A DNA stretch of 64,000 nucleotides from positions 21,054 to 85,053 of the forward strand of contig NZ_JAEANY010000004.1 in NCBI RefSeq assembly GCF_016019885.1, written 5' to 3'. The position numbers and the translations under genes are program-made. Origin of the DNA: Aurantiacibacter sediminis (GTDB taxonomy: Bacteria; Pseudomonadota; Alphaproteobacteria; Sphingomonadales; Sphingomonadaceae). Positions 41,389 to 51,456 of this stretch are shown here, piece by piece. A model generated the notes under the pieces. That model ran no database searches, was not told the origin of the DNA, and saw nothing but the letters and a program-made list of their open reading frames with translations. The number at the start of each line of letters is the position of its first letter. Position 1 is the stretch's first letter.

Positions 41389-43071
41389 ATGTATCAATAC
41401 GACAAATACGATCAGGCGATGGTGGACACCCGCGTTGAGGAATTCCGCGACCAATGCAGACGCCGCCTTGAGGGCTCGCTCAGCGAAGACCAGTTCAAGC
41501 CGCTCCGGCTGATGAACGGGCTTTATCTGCAGCTTCACGCCTATATGCTGCGCGTCGCCATTCCCTATGGCACGCTCAACAGCCGCCAGATGCATGCGCT
41601 GGCCGACATCGCGGACAAGTATGACAAGGGCTACGGCCACTTCACTACGCGGCAGAACATCCAGTACAATTGGATCAAGCTGGAAGATGCGGGCGACATT
41701 CTGGCGGACCTCGCCAAGGTCGAAATGCACGCCATCCAGACGAGCGGGAATTGCATTCGCAATATCTCGTCAGACCATTTCGCTGGCGCTGCGGCGGATG
41801 AAGTCGTGGATCCAAGGCCTTATGCCGAATTGCTGAGACAGTGGTCGAGCTTCCATCCGGAATTTTCGTACCTGCCGCGCAAGTTCAAGATCGCCGTAAT
41901 CGCGTCGGAAAAGGATCGCGCGGCGATGCGGCTGCACGATATCGGGATCAACATCGTGCGCAATGATACGGGTGAGCTCGGTGCGGCTTTCTATGTCGGC
42001 GGCGGCATGGGCCGGACCCCGATGATCGCCCCACTGATCCGCGAATTCGTGCCGCTGGACCAGATGGTCACCTATGCTGAGGCCTGCCTGCGCGTCTACA
42101 ATCGCCACGGTCGCCGCGACAACAAGTACAAGGCGCGCATCAAGATCCTTGTCCATGAAATGGGCGCAGAGGAATATGCGCGACAGGTGGAGGAGGAATT
42201 CGCCCACCTGCTGGACCAGGGCGTAGAACCGCCATTGGCAGAATTGGAGCGGATCAAGGGCTATTTCGAGCTTCCAGAACCATTACGTCATCCCCGCGAA
42301 GGCGGGGATCAAGCTACATTTGCAGCGCGGATCGAAGAAAAGCTGGATTCCCGCCTTCGCGGGAATGACGAGTTTGCAAAATGGGTACGGCGCAACCTCA
42401 ATCCCCACCATCAATCTGATTACGTCTCAGCCGTTATCAGTCTAAAACCCGTCGGCGGCATTCCCGGCGATGCAACGGCCGAGCAGATGCATCTGATGGC
42501 TGAGCTCGCGAAGGAGTTTTCGTTCGACGAATGCCGCGTCATGCACACGCAGAATATCGTGCTACCGCATGTCGAAATCGCGCGATTGCATAAGTTGTGG
42601 GAGAAGCTGAAAGTTGCTGGCCTCGGCACGCCCAATCTTGACCAGATCGACGATATAATCGCCTGCCCCGGCCTCGATTATTGCTCGCTCGCCAATGCCC
42701 GTTCGATCCCGATCGCGCAGAAGATTTCGCAGCGGTTTGCCACATCCGGCAAAGGCGATGCGCTGGGCGAATTGAAGCTCAAGATCTCAGGCTGCATCAA
42801 TGCCTGCGGGCATCACCATGCGGGCCACATCGGCATCCTTGGCGTCGACCGGAAAGGCGTCGAGAATTACCAGTTACTGCTCGGCGGCAGTGAGGCGGAA
42901 GATGTCTCGCTCGCGAAAATCACCGGCCCCGGCTTTGACGAGGCAGGCATCGTGGATGCAGTCGAGAAAGTGGCCGATACTTACCTGGCGAACAAAGTGG
43001 ATGGCGAACGCTTCCTCGATACCTATCGCCGCGTCGGCATGGATACGTTCAAGGAGGCGCTGTATGCCTGA
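41389..43071 (+). CDS. cysI: Nitrite/sulfite reductase hemoprotein (assimilatory sulfite reductase), with translated palindromic element
   Basis: 560 residues. It reduces sulfite to sulfide with six electrons using siroheme and a 4Fe-4S cluster. The siroheme-binding part GHFTTRQNIQYNWI and the cluster cysteines in CPGLDYCSLANARS and SGCINACGHHHAGHIG are intact. Residues about 300-328 (HPREGGD ... SRLRGND) are the in-frame translation of an 85-base palindromic repeat, lying in the linker before the second half. Everything else is ordinary. It is followed by the DUF934 gene with an eight-base overlap. Confidence 0.93.
   Translation: MYQYDKYDQAMVDTRVEEFRDQCRRRLEGSLSEDQFKPLRLMNGLYLQLHAYMLRVAIPYGTLNSRQMHALADIADKYDKGYGHFTTRQNIQYNWIKLEDAGDILADLAKVEMHAIQTSGNCIRNISSDHFAGAAADEVVDPRPYAELLRQWSSFHPEFSYLPRKFKIAVIASEKDRAAMRLHDIGINIVRNDTGELGAAFYVGGGMGRTPMIAPLIREFVPLDQMVTYAEACLRVYNRHGRRDNKYKARIKILVHEMGAEEYARQVEEEFAHLLDQGVEPPLAELERIKGYFELPEPLRHPREGGDQATFAARIEEKLDSRLRGNDEFAKWVRRNLNPHHQSDYVSAVISLKPVGGIPGDATAEQMHLMAELAKEFSFDECRVMHTQNIVLPHVEIARLHKLWEKLKVAGLGTPNLDQIDDIIACPGLDYCSLANARSIPIAQKISQRFATSGKGDALGELKLKISGCINACGHHHAGHIGILGVDRKGVENYQLLLGGSEAEDVSLAKITGPGFDEAGIVDAVEKVADTYLANKVDGERFLDTYRRVGMDTFKEALYA
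42286..42370. repeat. Palindromic repeat element inside the cysI reading frame
   Basis: CGTCATCCCCGCGAAGGCGG begins the left arm, and the complement of CCGCCTTCGCGGGAATGACG ends the right arm. The arms differ at two positions. The consensus equals that of the intergenic element at 4269-4334. Translated in the cysI frame it gives the recognisable pair HPREGGD and SRLRGND. Confidence 0.88.
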
Positions 43072-43519
43072 TACTGACCTCGGGACAGGCCTTGATGCCG
43101 TCCAATTCCGCTTTCGCGATGACGATGCAACCGAGCGCGCGCAGGTTACTGTGGACGCTTTCCTCGAGCAAGCCGATGCCAGCGCCGTGCGCATCGAGCC
43201 GGGCGACGACGCACGCGAATTGCTGCCGCATCTCGCGCGTATCTCGCTCGTCGAAGTGAACTTCCCGACTTTCGGCGATGGCCGTGGGTATTCGGTAGCC
43301 CGGCTGCTGCGCGAGCACGGCTACACCGGAGAACTCCGCGCAGTAGGCGATGTGCTGGTGGACCAGCTCGCTTATATGCGCCGCTGCGGTTTCGATGCAT
43401 TTGCTCCCGATAAAGCGCTGGACGAAGAGGACGCGCAGGCGGCATTCTCCCGCTGGGAGCACGTCTACCAGCCGACCGTCGATAATGCCGTCCCGATCTG
43501 GAAGCTGCGGCATGGCTGA
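43064..43519 (+). CDS. DUF934 protein of the sulfite reduction operon
   Basis: 151 residues of the DUF934 family, nearly always found between cysI and cysH in proteobacteria. FPTFGDGRGYSVARLLREHGYTGELRAVGDVLVDQLAYMRRCGFDAF (seen here in one run from about residue 66) is the family core. It overlaps cysI by eight bases and cysH by eight bases, so translation is coupled. Biochemical role not known to me. Confidence 0.88.
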   Translation: MPDTDLGTGLDAVQFRFRDDDATERAQVTVDAFLEQADASAVRIEPGDDARELLPHLARISLVEVNFPTFGDGRGYSVARLLREHGYTGELRAVGDVLVDQLAYMRRCGFDAFAPDKALDEEDAQAAFSRWEHVYQPTVDNAVPIWKLRHG

Positions 43520-44297
43520 GCTTGCCCGCAAACTGGATGTAATCGACACGGCGCCCGCGTTCACGCTGGCCGATGCCGACGCGCTGAATGCGCGTTTCGA
43601 CGGCGTGGACACGCTGGAGATGCTGCAAACGTTGTTCGCAGAAAACATTCTGGGCGAAGTCGCTGTCGTGTCCAGTTTCGGCACCGAAAGCGCCGTCCTG
43701 CTCGACTTGGTCGCGCGCGCCGATCCCAGCATTCCGGTAATTTTCGTGGATACGCTCAAGATGTTTCCCGAAACGCTGGCCTATCGCGAAGAGCTGATTG
43801 CGCGTTTCGGTTTTACCGACAGCCAAGTCGTCACTCCAAAGCCCGAAGTGCTTGCAGAGAAGGACGAAAGTGAGCTTCGCTGGTCTTACGATCCCGATGG
43901 CTGCTGCGCGATCCGCAAGGTGGAGCCCATGGCCCGCGCCAAGGCAGGGCTTGATAGCTGGATTTCTGGCCGGAAAGCCTTCCAGTCCCATACCCGCCAG
44001 AACATCGCCCGCTTCGAAGTGGAAGATGGGAGGCTCAAACTCAACCCGCTCGGCGATTGGGTAAAAGAAGATCTCGAAGCCTATTTCGAAGCGCGCAACC
44101 TGCCCCGTCACCCGCTCGAAGCCAAAGGCTTCCTCTCGGTCGGCTGCGCGCCCTGCACATCGCCGGTCAAGCCCGGTGAGGATGCCCGCGCCGGTCGCTG
44201 GCGCGGCTGGGACAAGACCGAATGCGGCATCCATTCGTCCGGCGACGGAGAGAGCGACAACAGCGCCCTGCCCCCGGGCTATGAGCCCTTCCTGTAG
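43512..44297 (+). CDS. cysH: Adenylyl-sulfate reductase, thioredoxin-dependent, 4Fe-4S type
   Basis: 261 residues reducing activated sulfate to sulfite. SSFGTESAVLLDLVA is the nucleotide-binding loop and VDTLKMFPETLAYRE the PP motif. The CC pair in DGCCAIRKVEP and the CXXC in GCAPCTSP ligate a 4Fe-4S cluster, marking the APS-using type; the catalytic Cys is in KTECGIH. It ends the cobA-DUF2849-cysI-DUF934-cysH operon, three bases from a convergent gene. Confidence 0.95.
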   Translation: MAELARKLDVIDTAPAFTLADADALNARFDGVDTLEMLQTLFAENILGEVAVVSSFGTESAVLLDLVARADPSIPVIFVDTLKMFPETLAYREELIARFGFTDSQVVTPKPEVLAEKDESELRWSYDPDGCCAIRKVEPMARAKAGLDSWISGRKAFQSHTRQNIARFEVEDGRLKLNPLGDWVKEDLEAYFEARNLPRHPLEAKGFLSVGCAPCTSPVKPGEDARAGRWRGWDKTECGIHSSGDGESDNSALPPGYEPFL

Positions 44298-44300
44298 GAA

Positions 44301-45512
44301 CTACTCCGGAAGCAGCAGGCCGTAAGCCACCAGCGTTCCGATCACGTCATCCAGCTCTTCAGCATCGGACACATTGAATTCGGATTTCGCAAAACTGCCG
44401 GCTGCGATTTTTTTGCGCAGTTGCGGAGCCAGTTCGGCCGAAAGCGGGATGGATGATCCGGAGAGTATGATCTGTGTTTCTGCCGCTCCTCCGCTTTCTG
44501 CAGGAGCGCTTTCGAAGCTGTAGAGAATATGCTCGCGAACCCGCAGGCGGTCATCCGCGTCGATGCCCTTGCTGAGCGCGGTTAACGCCCCGCGAAGGCG
44601 CGGCCCCTGAGCCTTTACGAAATTGCCGGAGAATGCCGCAAGCGTCGCATCGAAGCTCGCCTTTTCAGCAATTTCGCTCATCAAGCGGGAAAACTTCGCC
44701 GCGTGATCGGCCCGCTCGGTCCCATCATCGAAGAACAGTTTGCGCGGCAGCGAATGGCGCATTTCCGGGATCCGAAGGGTCGCTTCGCCCACTGCTTCAA
44801 GCATGAATTCGGCCCATGTTTGGTGCAGGATGCCGACGGTGATGTGCAGGCTCGGCTCATCGCCGTGATTGGGGGCACGGTGCGCCGTGCCGCGCGGGAC
44901 ATAAAGGCATTCACCCGGCTGAAGGATGAAGGTCTCTTTCAGTTCACCCGGATCATCGTGATCCTTGCGGAAGCTTTCGCCGCGGAATGGCAGGCCGTCG
45001 CGGTCACCATAGATTTCCCACTGCTTGGCCCCGGCAATCTGGATCACGAAAACATCGTGATTGTCGTAATGGATGCCAAAGCCGTGCGCTTCGGGCGGGG
45101 TGAGATACACATTGGTTTGCGTGCGCGCGCCAAATTCTCGCTCCAGCGCGAGGCAGAAGCTGTAGAGCTTGCCATCGGCCAGATGGAGCTGCGGCAGGAT
45201 GATGGTCGCGCCGTCGCGGTAGCTATCGAGCACCGCGCCGCGATCGATTACGCCGCTTTCAAACGTGTATTCGGCCGGATCGAGCCCTTCGCCCGACTTC
45301 GCCATGCTGAGCGAGCTGGGCGGCAATTCGCTGTCCGAAATCACCTCATCGATGCGATCCATGCTGAGCAGGTCGGCTGCCTCAGGATGGATCACCGGAT
45401 TGTGGTAATATTTCCGCTCGTAATATTCAGCGAAGAATTCGTCCGCAGAGAGCGGCGCGATCAGCATTTCGAGTGCTTGCTTCGTGGCGGAACGGGTGGA
45501 CTGGCCCTGCAT
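44301..45512 (-). CDS. JmjC/cupin oxygenase, ribosomal-oxygenase (RoxA) like
   Basis: 403 residues of the Fe(II)/2-oxoglutarate cupin-4 group that hydroxylates ribosomal proteins (RoxA acts on L16). The metal triad is seen as His and Asp in FGIHYDNHDVFVIQ and His in YVPRGTAHRAPNHG. The N-terminal LSADEFFAEYYERKYYHNPVI resembles the usual W-P entry of the family, and a helical plus winged C-terminal part completes the length. The ribosomal substrate is inference. It stands alone, convergent with cysH. Confidence 0.8.
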   Translation of the reverse strand: MQGQSTRSATKQALEMLIAPLSADEFFAEYYERKYYHNPVIHPEAADLLSMDRIDEVISDSELPPSSLSMAKSGEGLDPAEYTFESGVIDRGAVLDSYRDGATIILPQLHLADGKLYSFCLALEREFGARTQTNVYLTPPEAHGFGIHYDNHDVFVIQIAGAKQWEIYGDRDGLPFRGESFRKDHDDPGELKETFILQPGECLYVPRGTAHRAPNHGDEPSLHITVGILHQTWAEFMLEAVGEATLRIPEMRHSLPRKLFFDDGTERADHAAKFSRLMSEIAEKASFDATLAAFSGNFVKAQGPRLRGALTALSKGIDADDRLRVREHILYSFESAPAESGGAAETQIILSGSSIPLSAELAPQLRKKIAAGSFAKSEFNVSDAEELDDVIGTLVAYGLLLPE

Positions 45513-45538
45513 GTGTCGTCTTTGCCTTTTCAGTTACG

Positions 45539-45573
45539 AAAAGGGCGGGAGAAGGCCAAGCCCGCTCCCGCCC
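45539..45573 (-). terminator. Rho-independent terminator after the Tat-exported repeat protein
   Basis: GGGCGGGAG (45543-45551) and CTCCCGCCC (45565-45573) are exact complements. On the minus strand the stem is followed by TTTTCG. It ends the gene at 45603-46061. Confidence 0.82.
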
Positions 45574-45602
45574 CTTGCATTACTCGGTACGCGTGCCTGC
45601 GT

Positions 45603-46061
45603 TTATGCGCAGGAGCCGCGACCACGACCGCGGCCTGCGCGATCGCTATCATCCGAGTCGGTGATACCGCTGCGGCCCTGGCCGGCGCGATCGTTGGGAT
45701 CGCTGTCCGAATTGCCATTGCTGGTGCCACGACCACGGCCGCCACAGTCGGAATTCGAACCGGAGTCAGAATCGGTAGTACCGCTGCTGCTCCCTCCGCC
45801 GCTCCGACCGCCCCCGCGGCCATAGTTTGCGCGATCGTTCGGATCGCTGTCCGTACGACCGGTACGGCCATGGCCGGCACGGTCACTCGGGTCGCTGTCT
45901 GAATAACCGGTGCGGCCTTGGCCTGCACGGTCATTCGGGTCGCTGTCGGTACGGCCCGTCTGCTGTGCGACGGCCGGACCGGCTACGATTGTCGCTGCTG
46001 CAGCACCTGAAATCAGGCCTACGAACGAACGACGTGATACGGGCTTCGCCCTTTTTGCCAT
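45603..46061 (-). CDS. Tat-exported low-complexity repeat protein
   Basis: 152 residues with GAGGGGG upstream of the ATG. The N-terminus is a twin-arginine signal (SRRSFVGLISGAAAATIVAG, cleavage near AVAQ). The rest is repeats of about 15 residues with the pattern TDSDPNDRAGxGRTG, plus a Gly/Ser tract and a second group (NSDSDPNDRAGQGRSG, TDSDDSDRAGRGRGRG). The Asp-Ser-Asp units could bind cations and the Arg/Gly units could bind polyanions. No enzyme domain. Two late cysteines (SDCGG and GSCA) are present. Confidence 0.8.
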   Translation of the reverse strand: MAKRAKPVSRRSFVGLISGAAAATIVAGPAVAQQTGRTDSDPNDRAGQGRTGYSDSDPSDRAGHGRTGRTDSDPNDRANYGRGGGRSGGGSSSGTTDSDSGSNSDCGGRGRGTSNGNSDSDPNDRAGQGRSGITDSDDSDRAGRGRGRGSCA

Positions 46062-46172
46062 AATAACCCCCTCGGCTTTCACCTTCGGTATCCCCACCGA
46101 AAGCTGATGCGCGCTAAACTACGCGCCAGCGTAAATAAGACAAGACCCCATATGGTGTATTGATCTTTGCCC

Positions 46173-47081
46173 TCAGAGCCAGCCAGCTTTGCGATACCAG
46201 TCTGCGGTCTGCGCCAAACCCTCGCCGGAAGCAATTTCCGCACGCCAGACCGCGACTGGGACCGCTTGTTCAGGCTTGGACACCCAATCGGGGTGCGCCA
46301 TGTAACTTGCCCTGTCCGGAGTGAGCTTGGCCTTGCTGCCGCGAACCATCCGATCCGCTTTGGCAGCGCCGAAAAGCAGGCTGCGCGGCACATGCGGAGC
46401 CCATACAGACTTGCCCATTGCAGCACCGATGGCTTGCGCAAGCTCCTTGTGGCTCCACCCGCCCTCTTTTCCATCGTCAGGCTCAAAAATACGGCCGAGA
46501 TGGTCTGTCGCGCTTTCTGCAACCGACAATAAAAGTCGCGCCAGATCAGTCACATGGATAATCGAAGTGCGCCCCTTCGGCGGCATGGGGACGACACGCA
46601 TTTTTGCCGCCTTGAACAGCTCGAAAATCTCCGTATCGCGCGGGCCGTAAACGGCGGGCGGGCGGATGATCGTCCAGTCGAGACCGCTGACCTGCACCAC
46701 TTCCTCCGCCATCCGCTTCGAATGGCCGTACATGGACAGGCCCGGCTCCCTCGCCGCGAGCGACGACACATGGACAATGCGCTTCACACCAGCCTCTCGC
46801 GCTGCGTCGCAGACATTGCGCGTTCCATCCACATTGCCGCTTTTGAAGCCTGCCTCATCCGGCGCGTTCACCACACCGGCAATATGGAGAACGGCATCGG
46901 CGTCTTGCATAAGCTTAGCCAAAGCGAGCCTGTTCGACAGATCGCCGCGAATCCAGGTGATGTTTTGATCGTCGTCTTGCGGCCTGCGGGTCAATGCGCG
47001 AATCGCGATGCCGCGCTGTTTGGCTTCATCGAGAACCGCCTGGCCGACGAAGCCCGTGCCGCCGGTGACGGCAAGGATCAC
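46173..47081 (-). CDS. NAD(P)-dependent epimerase/dehydratase-like SDR protein
   Basis: 302 residues of the extended/atypical SDR fold. The cofactor loop is MILAVTGGTGFVGQAVLDEA, and NVDGTRNVCDAAREAGVKRIVHVSSLAA is the NAD-associated strand. The active-site Tyr/Lys pair is SMYGHSKRMAEEV. The group includes the NDUFA9-like complex I assembly proteins, but substrate and role are not established. The GTG start overlaps the proB stop, so they form one operon. Confidence 0.85.
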   Translation of the reverse strand: MILAVTGGTGFVGQAVLDEAKQRGIAIRALTRRPQDDDQNITWIRGDLSNRLALAKLMQDADAVLHIAGVVNAPDEAGFKSGNVDGTRNVCDAAREAGVKRIVHVSSLAAREPGLSMYGHSKRMAEEVVQVSGLDWTIIRPPAVYGPRDTEIFELFKAAKMRVVPMPPKGRTSIIHVTDLARLLLSVAESATDHLGRIFEPDDGKEGGWSHKELAQAIGAAMGKSVWAPHVPRSLLFGAAKADRMVRGSKAKLTPDRASYMAHPDWVSKPEQAVPVAVWRAEIASGEGLAQTADWYRKAGWL

Positions 47082-48211
47082 ATCAGCACCAGATGATCGC
47101 GGTGCATGACAGCAGATCGCGGGGCGTGGCCAAGGATCGCTTCCTGATCATCTTTCTGCATGCCCATGATCGCTTCCACATCATTGGCATCATATTCCAC
47201 GAGCCCCTTGGCGATCATGTTTCCGGTGACGTCGAACACCGGGATGATATCGCCGCGTTCGAAATCGCCGTCCGCCCCAATGACGCCGGCAGCCAGTACA
47301 CTTTTGCCATTGCGAACGGCGCGGACGCAGCCATCGTCAACCTTGATAGAGCCTGCAAAGCGCATGCGCCCGCCGATCCATGCGCGGCGTCCGCTTTCAT
47401 CGCGCTGCGGCAGGAACAGCGTGGCGGCTTGCGAAGCCATGGCCCGGGCAAGCGGGTTTTCCGCCTTGCCATTGACGATGGCGAGCGCGATGCCAGCTTT
47501 CTCGGCGATTTCGGCGGCAAGCAGCTTGGCCGTCATCCCGCCCGATCCGAGGCCTGAGCCAGATTCAGTGTCGGCCATTGCATGAATTTCATCGGTGACG
47601 CCGTGGACTTCGTCGAGCCGCTCGGCATCGGGCTCGTCGGGATGCTTGTCATAGAGGCCGTCGACATCGGTGAGCAGGATCACACCATCGGCCTGACAAG
47701 CCTGCGCCACACGCGCAGCCAGCCGGTCATTGTCGCCGAAGCGGATTTCGCCGGTCGCGATGGTGTCATTCTCATTCACCACCGGCACGACACCGCTTTT
47801 CAGCAGGCGGCGCAGCGTGGCGGAAATGTTGAGATAACGCCGGCGGCTTTCGAAATCGTCGAGCGTCAGCAGCATTTGCGCGGCCGTCAGATCGCGTTCG
47901 GCGAGAAGCTGCCGCCACACGCTCGCAAGCTCGATCTGGCCGACCGATGCCGAGGCCTGCGCCTCTGCCAGAGTGCGCCGTCCACCCTCTTCGAAATCCA
48001 ATTGCTTGGCGCCAATCGCGATCGAGCCGGAGCTGACCACGACCACATCGATGCCCATTTCGCGCGCCGTCCATATCTCGTTGACGATGGTGCGGAGCCA
48101 TTCGACTTCGACACGCCCGCTATTATCGACCAGCAACGCACTTCCGATTTTGATGACCATGCGTTTGCACGCTTCGGGGTCACGAAAGTCGAGGAGAGTT
48201 TTGATGGGCAT
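47078..48211 (-). CDS. proB: Glutamate 5-kinase
   Basis: 377 residues catalysing the first step of proline synthesis. The amino-acid kinase domain begins KRMVIKIGSALLVDNSG and contains VVVSSGSIAIGAKQL and PVVNENDTIATGEIRFGDND. A C-terminal PUA domain (about 285-377) follows after the linker. proC, the last proline enzyme, is encoded at 51457-52260. It lies 60 bases downstream of obgE on the same strand, an arrangement frequent in bacteria. Confidence 0.96.
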   Translation of the reverse strand: MPIKTLLDFRDPEACKRMVIKIGSALLVDNSGRVEVEWLRTIVNEIWTAREMGIDVVVVSSGSIAIGAKQLDFEEGGRRTLAEAQASASVGQIELASVWRQLLAERDLTAAQMLLTLDDFESRRRYLNISATLRRLLKSGVVPVVNENDTIATGEIRFGDNDRLAARVAQACQADGVILLTDVDGLYDKHPDEPDAERLDEVHGVTDEIHAMADTESGSGLGSGGMTAKLLAAEIAEKAGIALAIVNGKAENPLARAMASQAATLFLPQRDESGRRAWIGGRMRFAGSIKVDDGCVRAVRNGKSVLAAGVIGADGDFERGDIIPVFDVTGNMIAKGLVEYDANDVEAIMGMQKDDQEAILGHAPRSAVMHRDHLVLM

Positions 48212-48271
48212 GGGTATTGGCCGTCTATGTGTCTGCTAAAAGATAAATCGTTACGGCGAAGATAGGAACGA

Positions 48272-49363
<1,092 letters not shown>

Positions 49364-49405
49364 TTAGAGGAGTTTTGCCGCCCATGCACCTTTCAAGATT
49401 GTCTT

Positions 49406-50356
49406 TCAGCTCGCCTCGTCGTCCTCGTCCGCCTCAGGCATGACGATGTTTTCATCGGGAAGCGGCTGCACCACGGGCGTGCTGGCCCCATCCTCATTGA
49501 CCGGGATCACGGGGATTGCAGCGCCAGTCTCCGTGTCGGGCACTACCACCGGATCAGCAGGAGTGGTGTTGAAATTCTGCACGCCGGCCGCGGCCTGCTG
49601 CGAGGCAGTGCCATACAGGGCGACCCATCCAGGCTGCGACGCGCCATAGCGCGAGCCATAGCGGGCATCCCATTCGGCTGACGCGAGCTCATATTGCTCA
49701 TACGCGGTGTAGAAACGTTCGAACGCAACTTCATATTGAGTGAGGCCATTGACAGCGAAAAGCGCAAAATCCTCTGGCTGTGTCGTCAGATAATCGGTCG
49801 CCAAGGACTGCGCGACGTTGCAAAATTCGCGCCGTGCAGCGGGAAGCGTGAAGTAATTGTAGACTTCGGTCGATTCCGTTTCGCGAAGGCGGATGGCCGC
49901 CCGCCGATTGCCGCCAGCTTGTTGACGATACTGCGCCTCCAGCCGATTGTTCACCCCTGACAGCAGCTGGGACTCGTTCTGCAACATCGCGCTATATCCA
50001 TCCAGGATCGCCGGGTGACGCTCTGTTGCGCAATTGAGCGCAGCCACATTCCAGCCGGAGCGGAAATGCCAGATCGCCCTATCCTGTCCGAGATTGGAAT
50101 TGACCGTCGTGCGCATTCCCATCGCATCCTTGCGCGGAATATTCATCCGATAGGCCGCAAGCGCGGGTGGGACCGGGCGATAGGGAATGGCCTCCACGAC
50201 AGGCGCAGGCGGCGGCGGTGGAGGCGGCGGAGGCGGAGGCGGAGGCGGCGGTGTCGCACAAGCGGCGAGCAAAGCCGCAGCTGCGCAAACGATCGCAGCG
50301 CGCGCTGTCATTCCTTTGCGCTCAATTTTTTTGATGCTGAGCGGTGGTGTATTCAT
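49406..50356 (-). CDS. Lipoprotein with a run of 15 prolines
   Basis: 316 residues. The signal ends at a lipobox (ALLAAC, about residues 28-33), with a start codon alternative at Met16. Directly after the lipid-anchored cysteine comes ATP followed by 15 consecutive prolines, a stiff spacer. The globular part (about 60-240) is helical and contains two cysteines (LNCATERHP, REFCNVAQ). The tail is rich in Pro, Val and acidic residues. No family recognised. It precedes obgE on the same strand with a 51-base gap. Confidence 0.75.
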   Translation of the reverse strand: MNTPPLSIKKIERKGMTARAAIVCAAAALLAACATPPPPPPPPPPPPPPPAPVVEAIPYRPVPPALAAYRMNIPRKDAMGMRTTVNSNLGQDRAIWHFRSGWNVAALNCATERHPAILDGYSAMLQNESQLLSGVNNRLEAQYRQQAGGNRRAAIRLRETESTEVYNYFTLPAARREFCNVAQSLATDYLTTQPEDFALFAVNGLTQYEVAFERFYTAYEQYELASAEWDARYGSRYGASQPGWVALYGTASQQAAAGVQNFNTTPADPVVVPDTETGAAIPVIPVNEDGASTPVVQPLPDENIVMPEADEDDEAS

Positions 50357-50444
50357 GATCTGCCCAAATTCCTCTGTTCGGAAATGACCATCCCCTATGG
50401 TCGATTACCCTCAGCTGACTATCCCGCTGCTCGGACAAAAGAAA

Positions 50445-50474
50445 TGCCCGGAATGCAGATTTGCACTCCGGGCA
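50445..50474 (-). terminator. Rho-independent terminator after the Bax-inhibitor-like gene
   Basis: TGCCCGGA and TCCGGGCA, plus inner TGCA/TGCA pairing, form a strong hairpin. On the minus strand it is followed by TTTCTTTTG. Confidence 0.82.
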
Positions 50475-50533
50475 CGTTCAAGCGAATCAGATGTGCGACA
50501 AAGTGTTTCGTCGCCGACGATCCGAAATGTCTC

Positions 50534-51325
50534 CTATTCGCGAGCTGCACCCATAAAGCGCAGCAGGAACAGGAACATGTTGATGAAGTCGAGATACAGG
50601 TTCAGCGCACCCATGATAACCAGCTTGCCCAGCGGGTAAGCGGCAGCGACCGACGGATTGGTCATCTTGGCCTGCTGGATCATCAGATATTCCTGCTTCA
50701 AGCGCTGCGTGTCATACGCAGTCAGGCCGGCGAAGATCAGCACGCCGAGCGCCGAGATCGCCAGTTCCAGACCGGGCGAACCGATCAGGAAAGCGTTCAG
50801 CAGCGAGGCAACGATCAGGCCGATCACACCCATGATCAGGAAGCTGCCCCAGCCCGAAATGTCCTTCTTTGTAGTATAGCCGAACAGGCTGAGTCCGGCG
50901 AAAGCACCGGCCGTCGCGAAGAATGTCGTTGCGATCGAGGCGCCTGTATATTGCAGGAATACCGAGGACAGCGAGAGGCCCATCAGCACTGCAAAGCCCC
51001 AGAACATGGCCTGAAGCGTGCCGATCGAGAATCGATCACGCCCGAAGCTCATCGCGAAGACGATGGCGAGCGGTGACAGGATCAGGACCCAGGCGAGGAT
51101 CCCGCCATTGTAAAATACCTGTGCGGCCATGGACTGATCACCACCACGGGCGAACAGCATCGCGACCACACCGGTCAACAAAACGCCCGATGCCATGTAA
51201 TTGTAAATCGAGAGCATATGCTTGCGCAGGCCAGCATCAAACGTGGTGCCGGCGGCAACATCGCCCGTCTGGCCCGGAGCGGTTCCGAAACCCTTACGGG
51301 TCTGGTTGTCGTTCCAATTTGCCAT
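50534..51325 (-). CDS. Bax inhibitor-1/YccA family membrane protein
   Basis: 263 residues with seven membrane helices after a polar start. The family signature is AGLTAYDTQRLKQEYLMI near the sixth helix, and the last helix ends LYLDFINMFLFLLRFMG. Bacterial members act as pH-sensitive calcium leak channels or as regulators of the FtsH protease (YccA). The ATG at 51325 is preferred over a TTG three codons earlier. It is a single gene with its own terminator. Confidence 0.92.
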   Translation of the reverse strand: MANWNDNQTRKGFGTAPGQTGDVAAGTTFDAGLRKHMLSIYNYMASGVLLTGVVAMLFARGGDQSMAAQVFYNGGILAWVLILSPLAIVFAMSFGRDRFSIGTLQAMFWGFAVLMGLSLSSVFLQYTGASIATTFFATAGAFAGLSLFGYTTKKDISGWGSFLIMGVIGLIVASLLNAFLIGSPGLELAISALGVLIFAGLTAYDTQRLKQEYLMIQQAKMTNPSVAAAYPLGKLVIMGALNLYLDFINMFLFLLRFMGAARE

Positions 51326-51456
51326 GTTTTCCAAAACTCCTTTTGCCCGGCCACACCATAGCGAACCGGATCAGCCACAATATTGGCATTTTGCGAGTGA
51401 TTTTCAAGGAAAACCGGAGCCTGTCACCAGCTCTGCGTATTAACCTTGAAAAACGC

